Of a stretch of DNA of 64,000 nt, positions 10,959-22,238 are shown one piece after another. The stretch is from the NCBI GenBank assembly GCA_947044405.1, contig CAMRHE010000323.1, positions 1 through 64,000 of the forward strand. The letters run 5' to 3'. A program made the translations under genes and the position numbers. Position 1 is the first letter of the stretch. Each line of letters starts with the position of its first letter. The DNA comes from Leptodactylus fallax. Lineage: Eukaryota > Chordata > Amphibia > Anura > Leptodactylidae. Below the pieces are notes generated by a model. The model searched no databases. It was not told the origin of the DNA and saw only the letters and a list, made by a program, of their open reading frames with translations.

Positions 10959-12610
10959 CAGTCATATGAAAAGGTTTGGGCACCCCTATTAATCTTAATC
11001 TTAATTTTTAGTTCTAAATATTTGGGTGTTTGCAACAGCCATTTCAATTTGATATATCTAATAACTGATGGACACAATAATATTTCAGGATTGAAATGAG
11101 GTTTATTGTACTAACAGAAAATGTGCAATATGCATTAAATCAAAATTTGACCAGTGCAAAAATTTGGGTACCCTTATCATTTTATTGATTTGAATACTCC
11201 TAACTACTTTTTACTGACTTACTGAAGCACAAAATTGGTTTTGTAACCTCACTGAGCTTTGAACTTCATAGCCAGGTGTATCCAATCATGAGAAAAGGTA
11301 TTTAAGGTGGCCAATTGCAAGTTGTTCTCCTATTTGAATCTCCTCTGAAGAGTGGCATCATGGGCTCCTCAAAAAGACTCTCAAATGATCTGAAAACAAA
11401 GATTGTTCAACATAGTTGTTCAGGGGAAGGATACAAAAAGTTGTCTCAGAGATTTAACCTGTCAGTTTCCACTGTGAGGAACATAGTAAGGAAATGGAAG
11501 ACCACAGGGACAGTTCTTGTTAAGCCCAGAAGTGGCAGGCCAAGAAAAATATCAGAAAGGCAGAGAAGAAGAATGGTGAGAACAGTCAAGGACAATCCAC
11601 AGACCACCTCCAAAGAGCTGCAGCATCATCTTGCTGCAGATGGTGTCACTGTGCATCGGTCAACAATACAGCACACTTTGCACAAGGAGAAGCTGTATGG
11701 GAGAGTGATGCGAAAGAAGCCGTTTCTGAAAGCACGCCACAAACAGAGTCGCCTGAGGTATGCAAAAGCACATTTGGACAAGCCAGCTTCATTTTGGAAG
11801 AAGGTCCTGTGGACTGATGAAACAAAGATTGAGTTGTTTGGTCATACAAAAAGGCGTTATGCATGGCGTCAAAAAAACACAGCATTCCAAGAAAAACACT
11901 TGCTACCCACTGTAAAATTTGGTGGAGGTTCCATCATGCTTTGGGGCTGTGTGGCCAATGCCGGCACCGGGAATCTTGTTAAAGTTGAGGGTCGCATGGA
12001 TTCAACTCAGTATTAGCAGATTCTTGAGAATAATGTACAAGAATCAGTGACGAATTTGAAGTTACGCCGGGGATGGATATTTCAGCAAGACAATGATCCA
12101 AAACACAGCTCCAAATCTACTCAGGCATTCATGCAGAGGAACAATTACAATGTTCTGGAATGGCCATCCCAGTCCCCAGACCTGAATATCATTGAACATC
12201 TGTGGGATAATTTGAAGCGGGCTGTCCATGCTCGGCGACCATCAAACTTAACTGAACTGGAATTGTTTTGTAAAGAGGAATGGTCAAAAATACCTTCATC
12301 CAGGATCCAGGAACTGATTAAAAGCTACAGGAAGCGACTAGAGGCTGTTATTTTTGCAAAAGGAGGATCTACTAAATATTAATGTCACTTTTCTGTTGAG
12401 GTGCCCATACTTTTGCACCGGTCAAATTTTGGTTTAATGCATATTGCACATTTTCTGTTAGTACAATAAACCTCATTTCAATCCTGAAATATTACTGTGT
12501 CCATCAGTTATTAGATATATCAAATTGAAATGGCTGTTGCAAACACCCAAATATTTAGAACTAAAAATGATTAAGATTAATAGTGGTGCCCAAACTTTTT
12601 CATATGACTG
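10959..12610 (+). mobile_element. Tc1-like DNA transposon, copy 2
   Basis: It repeats the 7441-9092 element at an offset of 3,518 bp with the same ends, the same TA flanks (10957-10958 and 12611-12612) and the same long inverted repeats. I see no difference within the element when reading the two copies. Because the surrounding array, microsatellite and flank are duplicated with it, this copy arose by segmental duplication and not by transposition. Confidence 0.96.
11360..12382 (+). pseudogene. Tc1-like transposase, same in-frame stop (copy 2)
   Basis: It has the same 340-codon frame as the copy at 7842-8864, including the TAG at codon 219 (12014-12016). The DNA-binding part, GRPRKI motif, glycine-rich box and DD34E residues are at identical positions. 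The shared nonsense codon shows that the gene was already dead when the region duplicated. Alternatively the TAG could have been spread by gene conversion, but the identical flanks make duplication the simpler reading. Confidence 0.93.
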
Positions 12611-12624
12611 TATCTATCTATCTG

Positions 12625-12675
<51 letters not shown>
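12611..12675 (+). repeat. (TATC)n microsatellite, expanded copy
   Basis: About 16 tetramers with one TGTC variant near the start. It is 19-20 bases longer than its counterpart at 9093, which explains the offset change from 3,518 to 3,537 bp across this point. Confidence 0.95.
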
Positions 12676-13017
12676 CATTCTAGCTGTCTAAGGAAAACAC
12701 AGCCAAAGTTATGTCAAATTGAAAGTGACATTATTATACTCTGGGGTCTCTTCAGGTGAGCATGTTTTTTTTTTTTCTTTTTAATTTCTTTCATCTCCCC
12801 TGGGCCTCCACCTATTATACTCTGGGGTCTGAAGACAGAGTTTGTCTTTAAATAAAACATACTACATATGACGACATTATGAGGCCTCCTCTCCATGACT
12901 TGACTGATCTTAAGAAACTTCATACTAGAAACTATAATTCTGTTTCACGGGTGACTCACTGAAAATTCTTCAATACCATGAGGATCCCTTTATCCCTGTA
13001 TCCTACACACAATTGGC
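12676..13017 (+). repeat. Composite-repeat segment, second copy
   Basis: Near-identical to 9138-9480, including the short MITE remnant (about 12729-12832). One visible difference is ACATACTACATATG here against ACATGCTACATATG at the first copy. No gene. Confidence 0.9.
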
Positions 13018-13606
13018 TTAAAAAATAGTTTAGAAGACTGTCAGGGCTCCTAGGAACCTATCATAAAACATAGTGTAGAATACTGTCAGGGCTCCTGGGA
13101 ACCTATCTATAAAACATAGTGTAGAACACTGTCAGGGCTCATAGGAACCTATCTATAAAACATAGTGTAGAATACTGTCAGGGCTCCTAGGAACCTATCT
13201 ATAAAACATAGTGTAGAACACTGTCAGGGCTCATAGGAACCTATATATAAAACATAGTGTAGATCACTGTCAGGACTCCTAGGAACCTATCTATAAAACA
13301 TAGTGTATGACACTGTCAGGGCTCCTGGGAACCTATCTATAAAACATAGTGTAGAACACTGTCAGGGCTCCTAGGAACCTATCTATAAAACATAGTGTAG
13401 AATACTCTTATTGCTCCTAGGAACCCATCTATAAAACATAGTGTAGAACACTGTCAGGGCTCCTAGGAACCTATCTATAAACATAGTGTAGAATACTCTC
13501 AGGGCTCCTAGGAACCTATCTATAAAACATAGTGTAGAACACTGTCAGGGCTCCTAGGAACCTATCTATAAAACATAGTGTAGAACACTGTCAGGGCTCC
13601 TAGGAA
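13018..13606 (+). repeat. 46-bp minisatellite, array 3 (about 13 copies)
   Basis: About 13 units that repeat the start of array 2 unit for unit. The right end goes directly into ATCTATCTATTTCTAGCTGTC without a Tc1 insertion, so it preserves the empty form of the junction that holds the transposon in the other two copies. Confidence 0.96.
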
Positions 13607-13670
13607 CAGATCTATCTATTTCTAGCTGTCTAAAGAAAATACAGCCAAAGTTATGTCTATTTGGAAGTGA

Positions 13671-13968
13671 CATATCTGGGGTCTCTTCAGACCCCTGAGT
13701 ATAATAAGTAGAGTCCCAGGGGAGGTGTAAAAAAATTTAAAAAAATTTATACTCACCTTCCCTTACCTTTAAGGGGCCTCCTTACGTCTTCTGATGCTCT
13801 CTCGGCCTCCTCGGTGACGTCATGAAACTCGGTGTGCCTATTTGAACTCTGGTGGCCCAATCAGTGACCCTGTGCACATGATATCACCAGGAAATAGCCA
13901 GACTCCACGAGGAGACCCAAAAGACGTAAGGCAAGGGGACTATAAATATTTTTAATTTTTTTCAGAGT
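13671..13968 (+). mobile_element. MITE with terminal hairpin, copy C
   Basis: The left end is an imperfect palindrome TCTGGGGTCTCTTCAGACCC followed by TGAGTATAATAAGTAGAGTC and the CCCAGGGGAGGTG arm. The interior holds TTTATACTCACCTTCC, a TGACGTCA motif near 13815, CCCAATCAGTGACC, and the mirrored right arm (GACGTAAGGCAAGGGGACTATAAAT). The outer right palindrome is missing, so this copy is truncated. It encodes no protein. Confidence 0.75.
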
Positions 13969-14884
13969 CTAATGCGGTAGCCATTTTAGTTTGCCCAAGA
14001 CAAATCTCCATTTGTTTAGTTTTGTAAATAAATTAACAATGTGGAATATTTGGGCCGGTTTACCAAATCACTACTGTAAACTTCTATTTTACAGACTACA
14101 GACGTTTGGATATTCACATTGCCACACAAAATGTTCTGATGCTGAGCCAAATTTCTCTTTGTTCCAGGAGACTCCAGAATTAAGTTCTTTATAATGGAAA
14201 GTTAATCCCGGCTGATGTTGAGCCAAAAGCAGGTCCCTGCATTATATGGACCACCCATGGAGTACAATGGACAATCTGTCATACTTTATATTTTCTGTGG
14301 TGGCGCTGCAGAGAATCTGAACACTCGCTGCTGGTTCCTACCTTGAGCACTAGGTCCCTGAAGAACAGGAAACCATATCATCTTATTTTCAGGTGACTTT
14401 TTTTTTTTTTTGTAGAAAAAACGAGTTATCTAAAGTGGATAGCCCCTTTAACATGGGTTATGATATAAAATCTACAACATCTATATGACCTTACTCACAC
14501 AACAGCGAAAGACGGACAGAAAAGACATTCAAAAGGACACGGAACGGATGCAAAATGGATACAGAAAGGCTATTAGATACATACCGATTTGGACGTTTTT
14601 TGCAGCCAAGTAATGGACATGGTCGTGTGACAACCTAAGAAGGATTTTTGTGTTTTAAGTATTTTACGGTTTGGGCCTTATACCCAACACTATGTACATT
14701 TTTGGTGAAAAAAAAATGTGAGAAAATTGTACAAAACTTTTTTAGAATGTGAATTCCTTGTAGTCTATGATCTAGAACTAAGACCTAGGATTGTATTCAG
14801 TTACATGAAGCTGGGATGATGGACTCGGAAAGGATTGAGGTACTTACTGTTACAGACAAACATATTTCATCCTGAAAATCTGAA
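13969..14884 (+). other. Intergenic DNA without a recognised gene
   Basis: No coding potential is convincing here. The part near 14450-14650 (CACACAACAGCGAAAGACGG and neighbours) has the look of a degraded frog dispersed repeat, but I cannot name it. A T-run lies at about 14399-14412. Confidence 0.5.
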
Positions 14885-15226
14885 AGTGTGTAGGATACGA
14901 CGATAAAGGGATCCTCATGGTATTGAAGAATTTTCAGTGAGTCACCAGTGAAACAGAATTATAGTTTCTAGTATGAAGTTTCTTAAGATCAGTCAAGTCA
15001 TGGAGAGGAGGCCTCATAATGTAGTCATACGTAGCATATTTTATTTAAAGAGATACTCCAAATATACCGTCTTCAGACCCCAGAGTATAATAGGTGGAGG
15101 CCCAGGGGAGATGAAAGAAATTAAAAAAAAAAAAAAAAAAAAACATGCTCACCTCAAGAGACCCCAGAGTATAATAATGTCACTTTCAATTTGACATAAC
15201 GTTGGCTGTGTTTTCCTTAGACAGCT

Positions 15227-15240
<14 letters not shown>
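14885..15240 (-). repeat. Inverted copy of the composite-repeat segment with MITE fragment
   Basis: Reverse complement of 9138-9475: GTGTGTAGGATACGACGATA at the left, the ATGGAGAGGAGGCCTCATAA stretch, the short MITE remnant with CAGACCCCAGAGTATAATAG (15075) and AGACCCCAGAGTATAATAAT (15161) around an A-run, then TCCTTAGACAGCTAGAA. It differs from the direct copies by small changes, including a longer A-run. Confidence 0.88.

Positions 15241-15285
<45 letters not shown>
15230..15285 (+). repeat. (GATA)n microsatellite
   Basis: About thirteen GATA tetramers; the reverse-complement counterpart of the TATC tracts at 9093 and 12611, in the same place relative to the flank and the 46-bp units. Confidence 0.95.
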
Positions 15286-15286
<1 letters not shown>

Positions 15287-15425
15287 TATAGGTTCCTAGG
15301 AGCCCTGACAGTGTTATACACTATGTTTTATAGATAGGTTCCTAGGAGCCCTGACAGTGTTATACACTATGTTTTATAGATAGGCTCCCAGGAGCCCTGA
15401 CAGTGTTATACACTATGTTTTAAGC
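15286..15425 (-). repeat. 46-bp minisatellite, array 4 (three copies, inverted)
   Basis: Three units on the minus strand, read here as GGTTCCTAGGAGCCCTGACA and so on. The third has the CTCCCAGGAGCC variant. This short array shows the probable low-copy state of the repeat within its host element. Confidence 0.95.
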
Positions 15426-15527
15426 CAATTTAAGGTGTGGTTCTTACCAAACTTGTTTGATTTGAAAGAAATCAGGGTCCCAATCTGTCTGAACCTGAAA
15501 TGATCCTGAGGGGTTTGCCCATCTCTA
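15426..15527 (+). mobile_element. End of the composite element (terminal CATCTCTA)
   Basis: Directly after the last 46-bp unit comes AAGCCAATTTAAGGTGTGGT, ACCAAACTTGTTTGATTTG and finally GGGGTTTGCCCATCTCTA. The same ending follows array 5 at 24103-24219, and the final octamer matches the terminus of the hAT-like element at 49541-49830. It is inferred to be the element's terminus. Confidence 0.65.
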
Positions 15528-16639
15528 CTCTCTACATGAATGGTTCCAGTACCATTCTCAGGCTGCACCGGTAGGTTGTCCTTGACTAACCCTTTCTGCT
15601 CTTCTCTATTCACCAGCTCTCTTCTTGAACATGACTCCAGTCACAGTGCCCTCATCTGTAGGTTACGTCACCATAGTACCTCCAGTTAAAGGGAAAAATA
15701 TCCAAGAGAAACGACGACTGTTACTAGTAAGGGACACTCAGACATGGAAGATTTTTTACTCAAATTGCTCTCTACATTGTGTAGACATCATTGAAAGAAT
15801 GTTGAAGGGGCTGTCTCTGACAACCACCTACTTCAACCACAGCTACATGACCTTTTCATATAAACACTGTAGAAGACAGTCTCTTAAAAATCTGCACTGG
15901 TTTCCATTAAGTAGTTAATGAATAAGATTAGGAATAATTACCTCGGCTTACTTGTCCCAATTTTCTGACGTTACGCCACCGTTCTGGTGCACTTAATTTG
16001 ACATATGTAGGCCTAAGAACAATTATAACTTACATTGGGTAATTATGACACATCACATCTTATAACATTGTAATCACAAGGACGGACATAAACTTTTCCT
16101 ACAAATGTGAAGCTGTTCGCTCATTATCGTTCACCATGCCCCGAGGTTAAATGGGGAAAGAAAGAACGAGAGAAATCAGCCTGTCCGGAGAATTGGAATC
16201 AATCTCACAGCTCAGGAATTCGCACAGTAGTGGGTGTAAACTCACCGAGTGGCATTTTAATTTTTCACACTCATTTAATCCAATAGAAATATTTGGCATT
16301 TTCTGCAATGACATGCTCTGCAGGACAGTGGGAAAGAAAACAACTGCTTGTACTGTAAACTAGGCCATGTCGTGTCAGTCTCTACTGCCTGATAAATGTA
16401 GATAAAAAGTTCTTTTATTCTGTAGATTGTTATTGTGTTCTTTCCCTTTTCGAGATCTTTGCTTGCTGTCAGTAATCGGGAATATTCTAGTCTACATCCT
16501 GAACGTTCATCCTGATCATGTCCTGCTAATAGAGTGCATTAGGGTGCATTTATACCAGAGATGGGCAAACCTTCGAGAGACTTGTTTCATGAATATTCAA
16601 AAGGTTCGGTCATCAGTTTTTCTTTCGACAGTTCTTTTA
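15528..16639 (+). other. Intergenic DNA without a recognised gene
   Basis: Several short open frames are present (one of 97 codons at 15625) but they show no known motif, no biased composition and no clear exon signals. I see nothing here that I can support as a gene or a named repeat. Confidence 0.5.
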
Positions 16640-16961
16640 CTATACTCCAGTATCTTCAGACCCCGGAGTATACAGTAATGAGTGGTGGCCCAGAGGGGGA
16701 GTGGAAAAACAAGGAACACTGATACTCACCTTCATATCTCCTAGGCTCCCTCTTTGCATCTTGTGTGTGTTTCTTTGCGTTTTTGGTCCTCTTAGGGCCA
16801 GTCAGACAAAGTGGACTGATGATACCAAGGAATGCCCACCAGGGAGGGAGCGCAGAAGAGGTAAGGGACGGTTAGTATTAGTGTGTATTATTTTACCGTA
16901 CCTACCCTCATCCTCCACTTATTATACTCAGGAGTCTGAAGAAACCCCAAAGTATAACAGT
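16640..16961 (+). mobile_element. MITE with terminal hairpins, copy E
   Basis: Left palindrome TATACTCCAGTATCTTCAGA with CCCCGGAGTATA, then the arm GGTGGCCCAGAGGGGGAGTG, an interior with GATACTCACCTTCATATCTC, the right arm GCAGAAGAGGTAAGGGACGG and the right palindrome TTATACTCAGGAGTCTGAAG with AAACCCCAAAGTATAA. Both ends are present but diverged from copies F and G, so this is an older insertion. Confidence 0.78.
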
Positions 16962-17205
16962 GATTCATGGGTGGCGACCCCAAAAATATTGGGTTTGGCC
17001 AAATCCAAAATTTTTGGAAATTTCATAACAAACCTGGCTCATTATTTATTTATTTTTTAACCGTAATGCTTAGCAATATTAAAGTTTTTATAGAAAGAAA
17101 TACAGACACTAAAACCTTTCTGTATCATAAAAGTAAAAACAATAGTCAAAAATGAGACAAAAGGCATGAGAATACAACAACCCAATGAGCATTATTAGCT
17201 AAAGC
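16962..17205 (+). other. Short AT-rich intergenic stretch
   Basis: AT-rich DNA with no gene; GTGATTCATGGGTGGCGACC follows the MITE, and a similar TTCATGGGTGG follows copy G at 42188, hinting that both MITEs may have inserted in related sequence. Confidence 0.4.
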
Positions 17206-18112
17206 CCATGAGATCTGTCCTCTCTCTGTTCACTATACACTGATACAGTACATAGCCTATGTTACCTATGATCCCTCAAGGCTTCCTTTCCAATCTACAC
17301 TTGTGTAATCTGCTCTCCCTGAACACTTGGATGCTTTCTTCCCTTTACACTCTCTTATCTACCCTCTACAACTTCCTCCCACTCTTTGTTGCTGTCTCTG
17401 TCACCTAAAGAAAGCCGGGTAGAGCAATGGAAAGAGACACAGCCAGTAGTCGTACACTGTAGGATCTGCTTCAGAAGAAGCAGGACAACCTGCTATGTAC
17501 ACGGCTTTCACAAACCATACAGCAGCAAAAATGGTGAGAAATTTTTATATAAAACTATTTATAATTATGCTTCATTTCACATTTAGGGAGCAAATGAACA
17601 GAAAACTGTACACGTGTTCATAACCTTAAAATGGTAAAATACTTTCTCCTTCTACAGCACATGAGTTCTGTATTTTCTTTGTACACTGATACAAATCCTT
17701 TGTGAGTCACCCTCCCTCAATGCTTTCCTCCACACTCTTTGTGATCTGCTCTCCCTGAAGACTTGGATGCTTCCTTCCTTCTATACCTCCTGGTCTACTC
17801 TGCACAACATCCTTCCACCCCCTGCTTCTATCTCTATCGTTCATGGAAATGAACAGAGTGCTAATAAAAGCAAAATAGCCAGGATTAGTGAATTTTATGC
17901 TCTATTTTAGAAGCAGCAGGACAACCAGCTATGTATAGGATTACACAAACTCTACAACAGCAAAATGTGGGAATTTTAAATTTTTTTTTAAAAAGACTTT
18001 TTAGAAACTTGATAACTTTTGCGTTTAGGAAGCAAACAAACAAAGAAACTGTAAATGTGTCCATAGCCTGAAAATTATAAAATACTTTTGCCTTCAACAG
18101 ACACAGAGTTAT
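17206..18112 (+). repeat. Diverged tandem duplication (two copies of about 440 bp)
   Basis: Copy 1 (about 17206-17655) and copy 2 (about 17660-18112) share many landmarks in the same order at an offset of 435-442 bp: TCTGCTCTCCCTGAA, ACTTGGATGCTT, GAAGCAGCAGGACAACC (17474 and 17909), GCAAATGAACAGAAAACTGT against GCAAACAAACAAAGAAACTG, and a final ATAAAATACTTT. The many substitutions and indels mark an old local duplication. No gene is evident in either copy. Confidence 0.8.
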
Positions 18113-18856
18113 GTAGATGTTATAGCGGGAGTATAATAAATGTAGTTCTAGTAATCTATCCTAAGGGTGACTAAGTGGAGGGTGAAAGACAATCTGGGAG
18201 AGTTAGCAAACATTTATCGAAAAGTAACAGCTTGAATTATATCAGGATGCTGATACGCATATGTATGTGATATCATGCTCGTGAGCTGGCTTGTTATGGT
18301 ATCTAGTAACTCTTGCATCAGATGTGAACTTAAGTCAGACTCTTTCAGCTAGGTAGATCTGTTTTCATCTCCATACTGTGAGGCGGTATATAATGCTCTG
18401 CCAGTGCTGGGTTTGAGCTGATGTCATACGGGTATTCCAGGCTTACACTTTCATTTACAGCTGCAAATTCGTTTCACATTCTTGTACATTGCTGAGCATG
18501 GGAACCTCTGTTGAGTGTAGTGGCATGGTGTCAGAAGCATGTGAGAAACGACAATCCAAAAGTCCTTGGTTTTGTGGACCTTCTCCAGATTTACAGTAAA
18601 GATGTGATTACTTTTTGTATTCACTGTATGATTTACAGATGTACACATAGGTATTGCGCATAGGGACTAAAGACGATGCACAGCATGGTGAAATGCAGTC
18701 AAAAGGGGTTTCCCAATATGGACCTTTATTGCATAGACACAGGGTCCACAGATGACTGATAGATAAGGTCCTATTTAGTTATACAGCTCCCATAGTGGAA
18801 AGAGCCACCCACGAATTGGTCTCGACCTAGATACATCTCTCCTGGCTGGGCAAGGA
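18113..18856 (+). other. Intergenic DNA without a recognised gene
   Basis: No coding frame, RNA gene or repeat structure that I can support. The stretch from about 18690 has the look of old dispersed-repeat sequence. Confidence 0.45.
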
Positions 18857-19255
18857 TTAAAGGGTTTCCCAGCACCAAATCGAATTTTCATACTGTTGAC
18901 CTATCCATAGGATAAGTCATCAGTATGTGATCTGTCGGGATCTGACACCCTGACCAGGCATAGATCAGCTATTCTGGTAGCCTTCAGGTGCTAGAAGCTT
19001 CTAGCGAATGGAAGTGAGTGCAGGCTGTTCCCATTCAAGTAATAGGACCGGCATTGCAAGTTCCCAGAAGCACCACTATGCAGTGGACGTCACTGTTGTT
19101 GCAGCTTCTCTTACCTGAATAGTAGAGGTGCTACATGCACCACACGCCCAATAGCACCCAGAGAACACATGATCTGTATGGGGTCCGGGTGTTGGACCCT
19201 GCCAGATCGCATACTGATGACCTATCCACAATTTGGGGCTGGAAAACCCCTTTAA
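18857..19255 (+). mobile_element. TTAA-flanked MITE (about 400 bp)
   Basis: The left end TTAAAGGGTTTCCCAGCACC mirrors the right end GGGGCTGGAAAACCCCTTTAA, and inner arms also mirror (GACCTATCCATAGGATAAGT and TACTGATGACCTATCCACA; GATCTGTCGGGATCTGACAC and GGTGTTGGACCCTGCCAGAT). TTAA at both ends is the target signature of piggyBac or Kolobok transposases. I recognise the arms as a common frog repeat. It has no coding capacity. Confidence 0.82.
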
Positions 19256-20879
19256 AGATTAAGGAACCCAATTCTTCCCAATAAGTGGCATCTCAGATCA
19301 ACCATTAAAGTGAGTCTGTCACCAGATCCCAGCATAATAACCCAGCCCTGCCAATAGATAGGTCAGGGTCATCCGAATCACATGATGGTGTTTTCCCCTT
19401 GTGAGATCAGGGTGGGCCGAGGAGAGATTTGTTATAACTATGGATATCTTTCCCAGGTCCTTCCTAGCGTAGATTTCCATTCTGGCCCAGGGACATCTGA
19501 CAGATATATGAAGAGACCGCAGCCTCGTCATAAATTTCCCGTTCCCGGTGTCAGTCTGCCTGTTTTTTAAGACTGGCATAGGTCTTAAAAAATTTGGCCC
19601 AATATGTTTTATAGATGTTAGGTCCATAATGAGGGGAATATACCCATTAGTTGAATCCCTAGTGCCATGCCATGAGAACTGACAAATTGCTTTCCCCATT
19701 TCAGGCCAACCCATGGCCAAACCATCATTGAACTTGCAAGACAGATTGGTTGCTATGGATACAGTGACAAGAAACATAGGAAATGATGACATCGGAGTCT
19801 GAAGCCGTTCTGCGCAGTGCCTAGAAGCAGGCGCCACACTATGTTCTACTTCATAAATTACTCCATCTCATTGCACCTTCTGTTTTGAAGAACCTTTGCA
19901 GAGAATTTTCACGGAGAACTGTGTACGGCTATAAATCTTCTTTATTTTCGCTCCTGTGGTTTCTGGCTGAGCTTGAAAATCTGATCTTGGGAGGGATATT
20001 CCCATCTTAAGTGGTGGATTAGGACTTTGCCGTAAGAATCTGCTCAGCTGTTGTGTGAGTCTGTGCGCTGCTGTAGGAGGAGACCCTGGATAGGCTTCTA
20101 TGGTGACTCATAGGGTGAGGACCACCAACCATTCCGACAGGATACACAAACTCATACCATAATAAACTTTCACTTTTTTGGAGATGACGGGGTGGTATTA
20201 TCTTATTATGTATACACTGTAGGAAACGTGTAGTATTATCAAAATAAGACATATTTTAACCCATTCAAGACCAGGCTATTTTTGATAGGAAGTCTAAGAC
20301 CCCACGTAGTGGAAAAAGTGCAATAAAAACACATTAGGGCACATTTATCAATACTGTTGAACTTTGCACTGTCTTAAACTACGAATCCCGTTTGTAGTTT
20401 TAGACTTATCTATGAATCTGTTGTACAGACCTTCATAAATATGTTTAAAAAGAGTTTCTAGAAGCTCCAAAATTCTGGCTCAAATACTATGCTAAAAGTG
20501 TCCAGCTTCACCATGAGACAAATATTTGGTGCAAAATATGTAGAAAAAATATGTAGATAAAATGCTTAACTCGTAGGCTGTAAGGTACAAAAATTTGGCG
20601 CGCGCATCAAAAACCCTACAATTAGCGCAAAATAAGCAGACACGAATCATCTTTCACTTACTGAGGAGACAAATATGTGATGCACAATGAGAATTTATGG
20701 CACACCATGTAAATTGGCATGACTTCATGAGTGTACACCATTTTAAACTTGGTCTACTTTGCAAGAAAATCTGCGCCATATTCGTTCTTTTCTGATTCAT
20801 AAAAGTGTCGTAAAGTGAGACACTTCTAAACCGCGCCCATTATAAACCGCGCCTATTATGGTTCACATTTTTCAAAAGT
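19256..20879 (+). other. Repeat-derived intergenic DNA, no gene
   Basis: At 19303 ATTAAAGTGAGTCTGTCACC looks like the left terminus of another TTAA element, but no matching right end is visible. The part at 20335-20860 (GGGCACATTTATCAATACTG and related CATAAATATG-type boxes) resembles another frog MITE family. The 172-codon minus-strand frame at 19319-19837 has no recognisable domain and overlaps the repeat-like part. Confidence 0.5.
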
Positions 20880-20899
20880 GTAGAGCCTGTTGTATTTTT

Positions 20900-21640
20900 C
20901 TATTTTTTTTGGTGAACGTTGTTCATAAATATGTTGTAGTGCCACTGGAAGCCATGCATGCCCACCATGTTTTATAGAGGGTGTGCTGTGCTTCGGATCA
21001 TGAGCCATTCCAAACCTTCTCTATACTTTCATCATCCCATCATTCTGTTACAGGTTGATCTTAGTTTCATCTGTCCTGAATGCTGTTCCAGAACTGGGCT
21101 GGCTTTTTTAGATTTATTTTTGGCAAAGTCTATTCTGGCCTTTCCATTTTTGAGGTTGATTCATGGTTTGCACCTTGTGGTGAACCCTCTGTTTTTGCTC
21201 TCAGAAAGTCTTCTCTTAATGGTAGACTTCGATACTGATACAGCTACTTCCTGGAGAGTATTCTTCATTAAGGTGGATAATGGGAAGGGGTTTTTCTTCA
21301 CCATGTAAAGGATTTTGCGATCATCCACCACTGTTGTCTTTCGTGGACATCCAGGCGTTTTTGAGTTCCTAAGATCACCAGTGCTCACTTTTTACCAGAA
21401 TGTACCAAACTGTTGATTTGGCCACTCATAAAAAGTTCCACTATCTATCTGATGGATTTCTTCTTTTTTTCTTCAGCCTAATGATTGTCTGTTTCACTTA
21501 TATTGAGAGCTCCTTTGACCACATGTTGCGGGTTCACAGTAGCAGCTCCCAAATTAAAATGCTACACCTGGACTCCAGACCTTCAGACCTTACCTGTTTA
21601 ATTGATGATGGATTAACAAGGTAATAGCCCATGGAGTCCA
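20900..21640 (-). pseudogene. Decayed Tc1-like transposase (second family)
   Basis: On the minus strand, 21388-21161 encodes 75 residues with typical Tc1 DNA-binding text, including CPRKTTVVDDRKIL, VSVSKSTIKRRLSES and NRGFTTRCKP. Continuing leftward in shifted frames are GKARIDFAKN, then TDETKI (near 21080-21060), which carries the first catalytic Asp, and HDPKHST-like codons near 20990. Upstream of the good segment (21400-21620) further N-terminal residues are readable only with stops and shifts. This family differs from the elements at 7441 and 61199. It is a fossil with several frameshifts, and no complete catalytic core remains. Confidence 0.75.
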
Positions 21641-22238
21641 TTAAATATCTTTTGAGATAATTGTCCAATTACTTTTTTCCCTTGAAAAAGAGACAGCTAC
21701 ATGTTACAGAGCTGTAATTCCTAAACCCTTCCTACAATTAGAATAAGAATACCCTCATATTAAAGCTGAGAGCCATGGCCCAGTCCAATCCACAGTTGGC
21801 TGGGGTAAGGGGAGGAGACTCTTAGTCAGCTGAGGCCAGTCCGTTACAGCCTACAGAGAGTGATGACATGTGAGGAAGTCTCTGCTAGCGAGAGCCATTG
21901 CCTGTTATTACTCCTGAAGCCATGAGACAGGGAAGATCGTGCTGTCAGCCAACAGAGAGGATATTTGAAGAAAGTGCCAGTTTGGAGGAAAAGTGTGGTC
22001 CAGAAATATTTGGACAGTGACACATTTTAGCTGTCTACCAATACATATTCAGGATACAGAGGTACTTATTCCACTTGCCATATTTGGAGTTGGGAAGGAA
22101 TTTGTTTGGGGCAATTGGCGTCAGTCTCGTGGGGTTTTTGCTTTTTTCTGGATCAACTTGATAGGTTTACAGGTTGGACTTACTAAATGGACAAGATACG
22201 AAATGGATATTTGTCTCAGGCGAACTAAAATAGTCACT
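21641..22238 (+). other. Remnants around the Tc1 relic and a dispersed repeat
   Basis: 21641-21775 continues the non-coding flank of the Tc1 relic (AATTGTCCAATTACTTTTTT, AGCTGTAATTCCTAAACCCT). 21780-21990 is unassigned. GGTCCAGAAATATTTGGACA at 21999 is a Tc1-like terminus, followed by its TTAGCTGTCTACCAA subterminal part. 22090-22180 (GGGTTTTTGC, TCTGGATCAACTTGATAGG) is a fragment of a familiar frog repeat. No gene. Confidence 0.55.

Noticed and set aside
15625..15918. A 97-codon frame after a polypyrimidine-CAG stretch, suggestive of an exon
   Set aside because: No recognisable motif and no clear partner splice site or conserved reading; too little to call an exon.
19319..19837. A 172-codon minus-strand frame
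   Set aside because: No recognisable domain; overlaps sequence that looks like a dispersed repeat and has no supporting start context.
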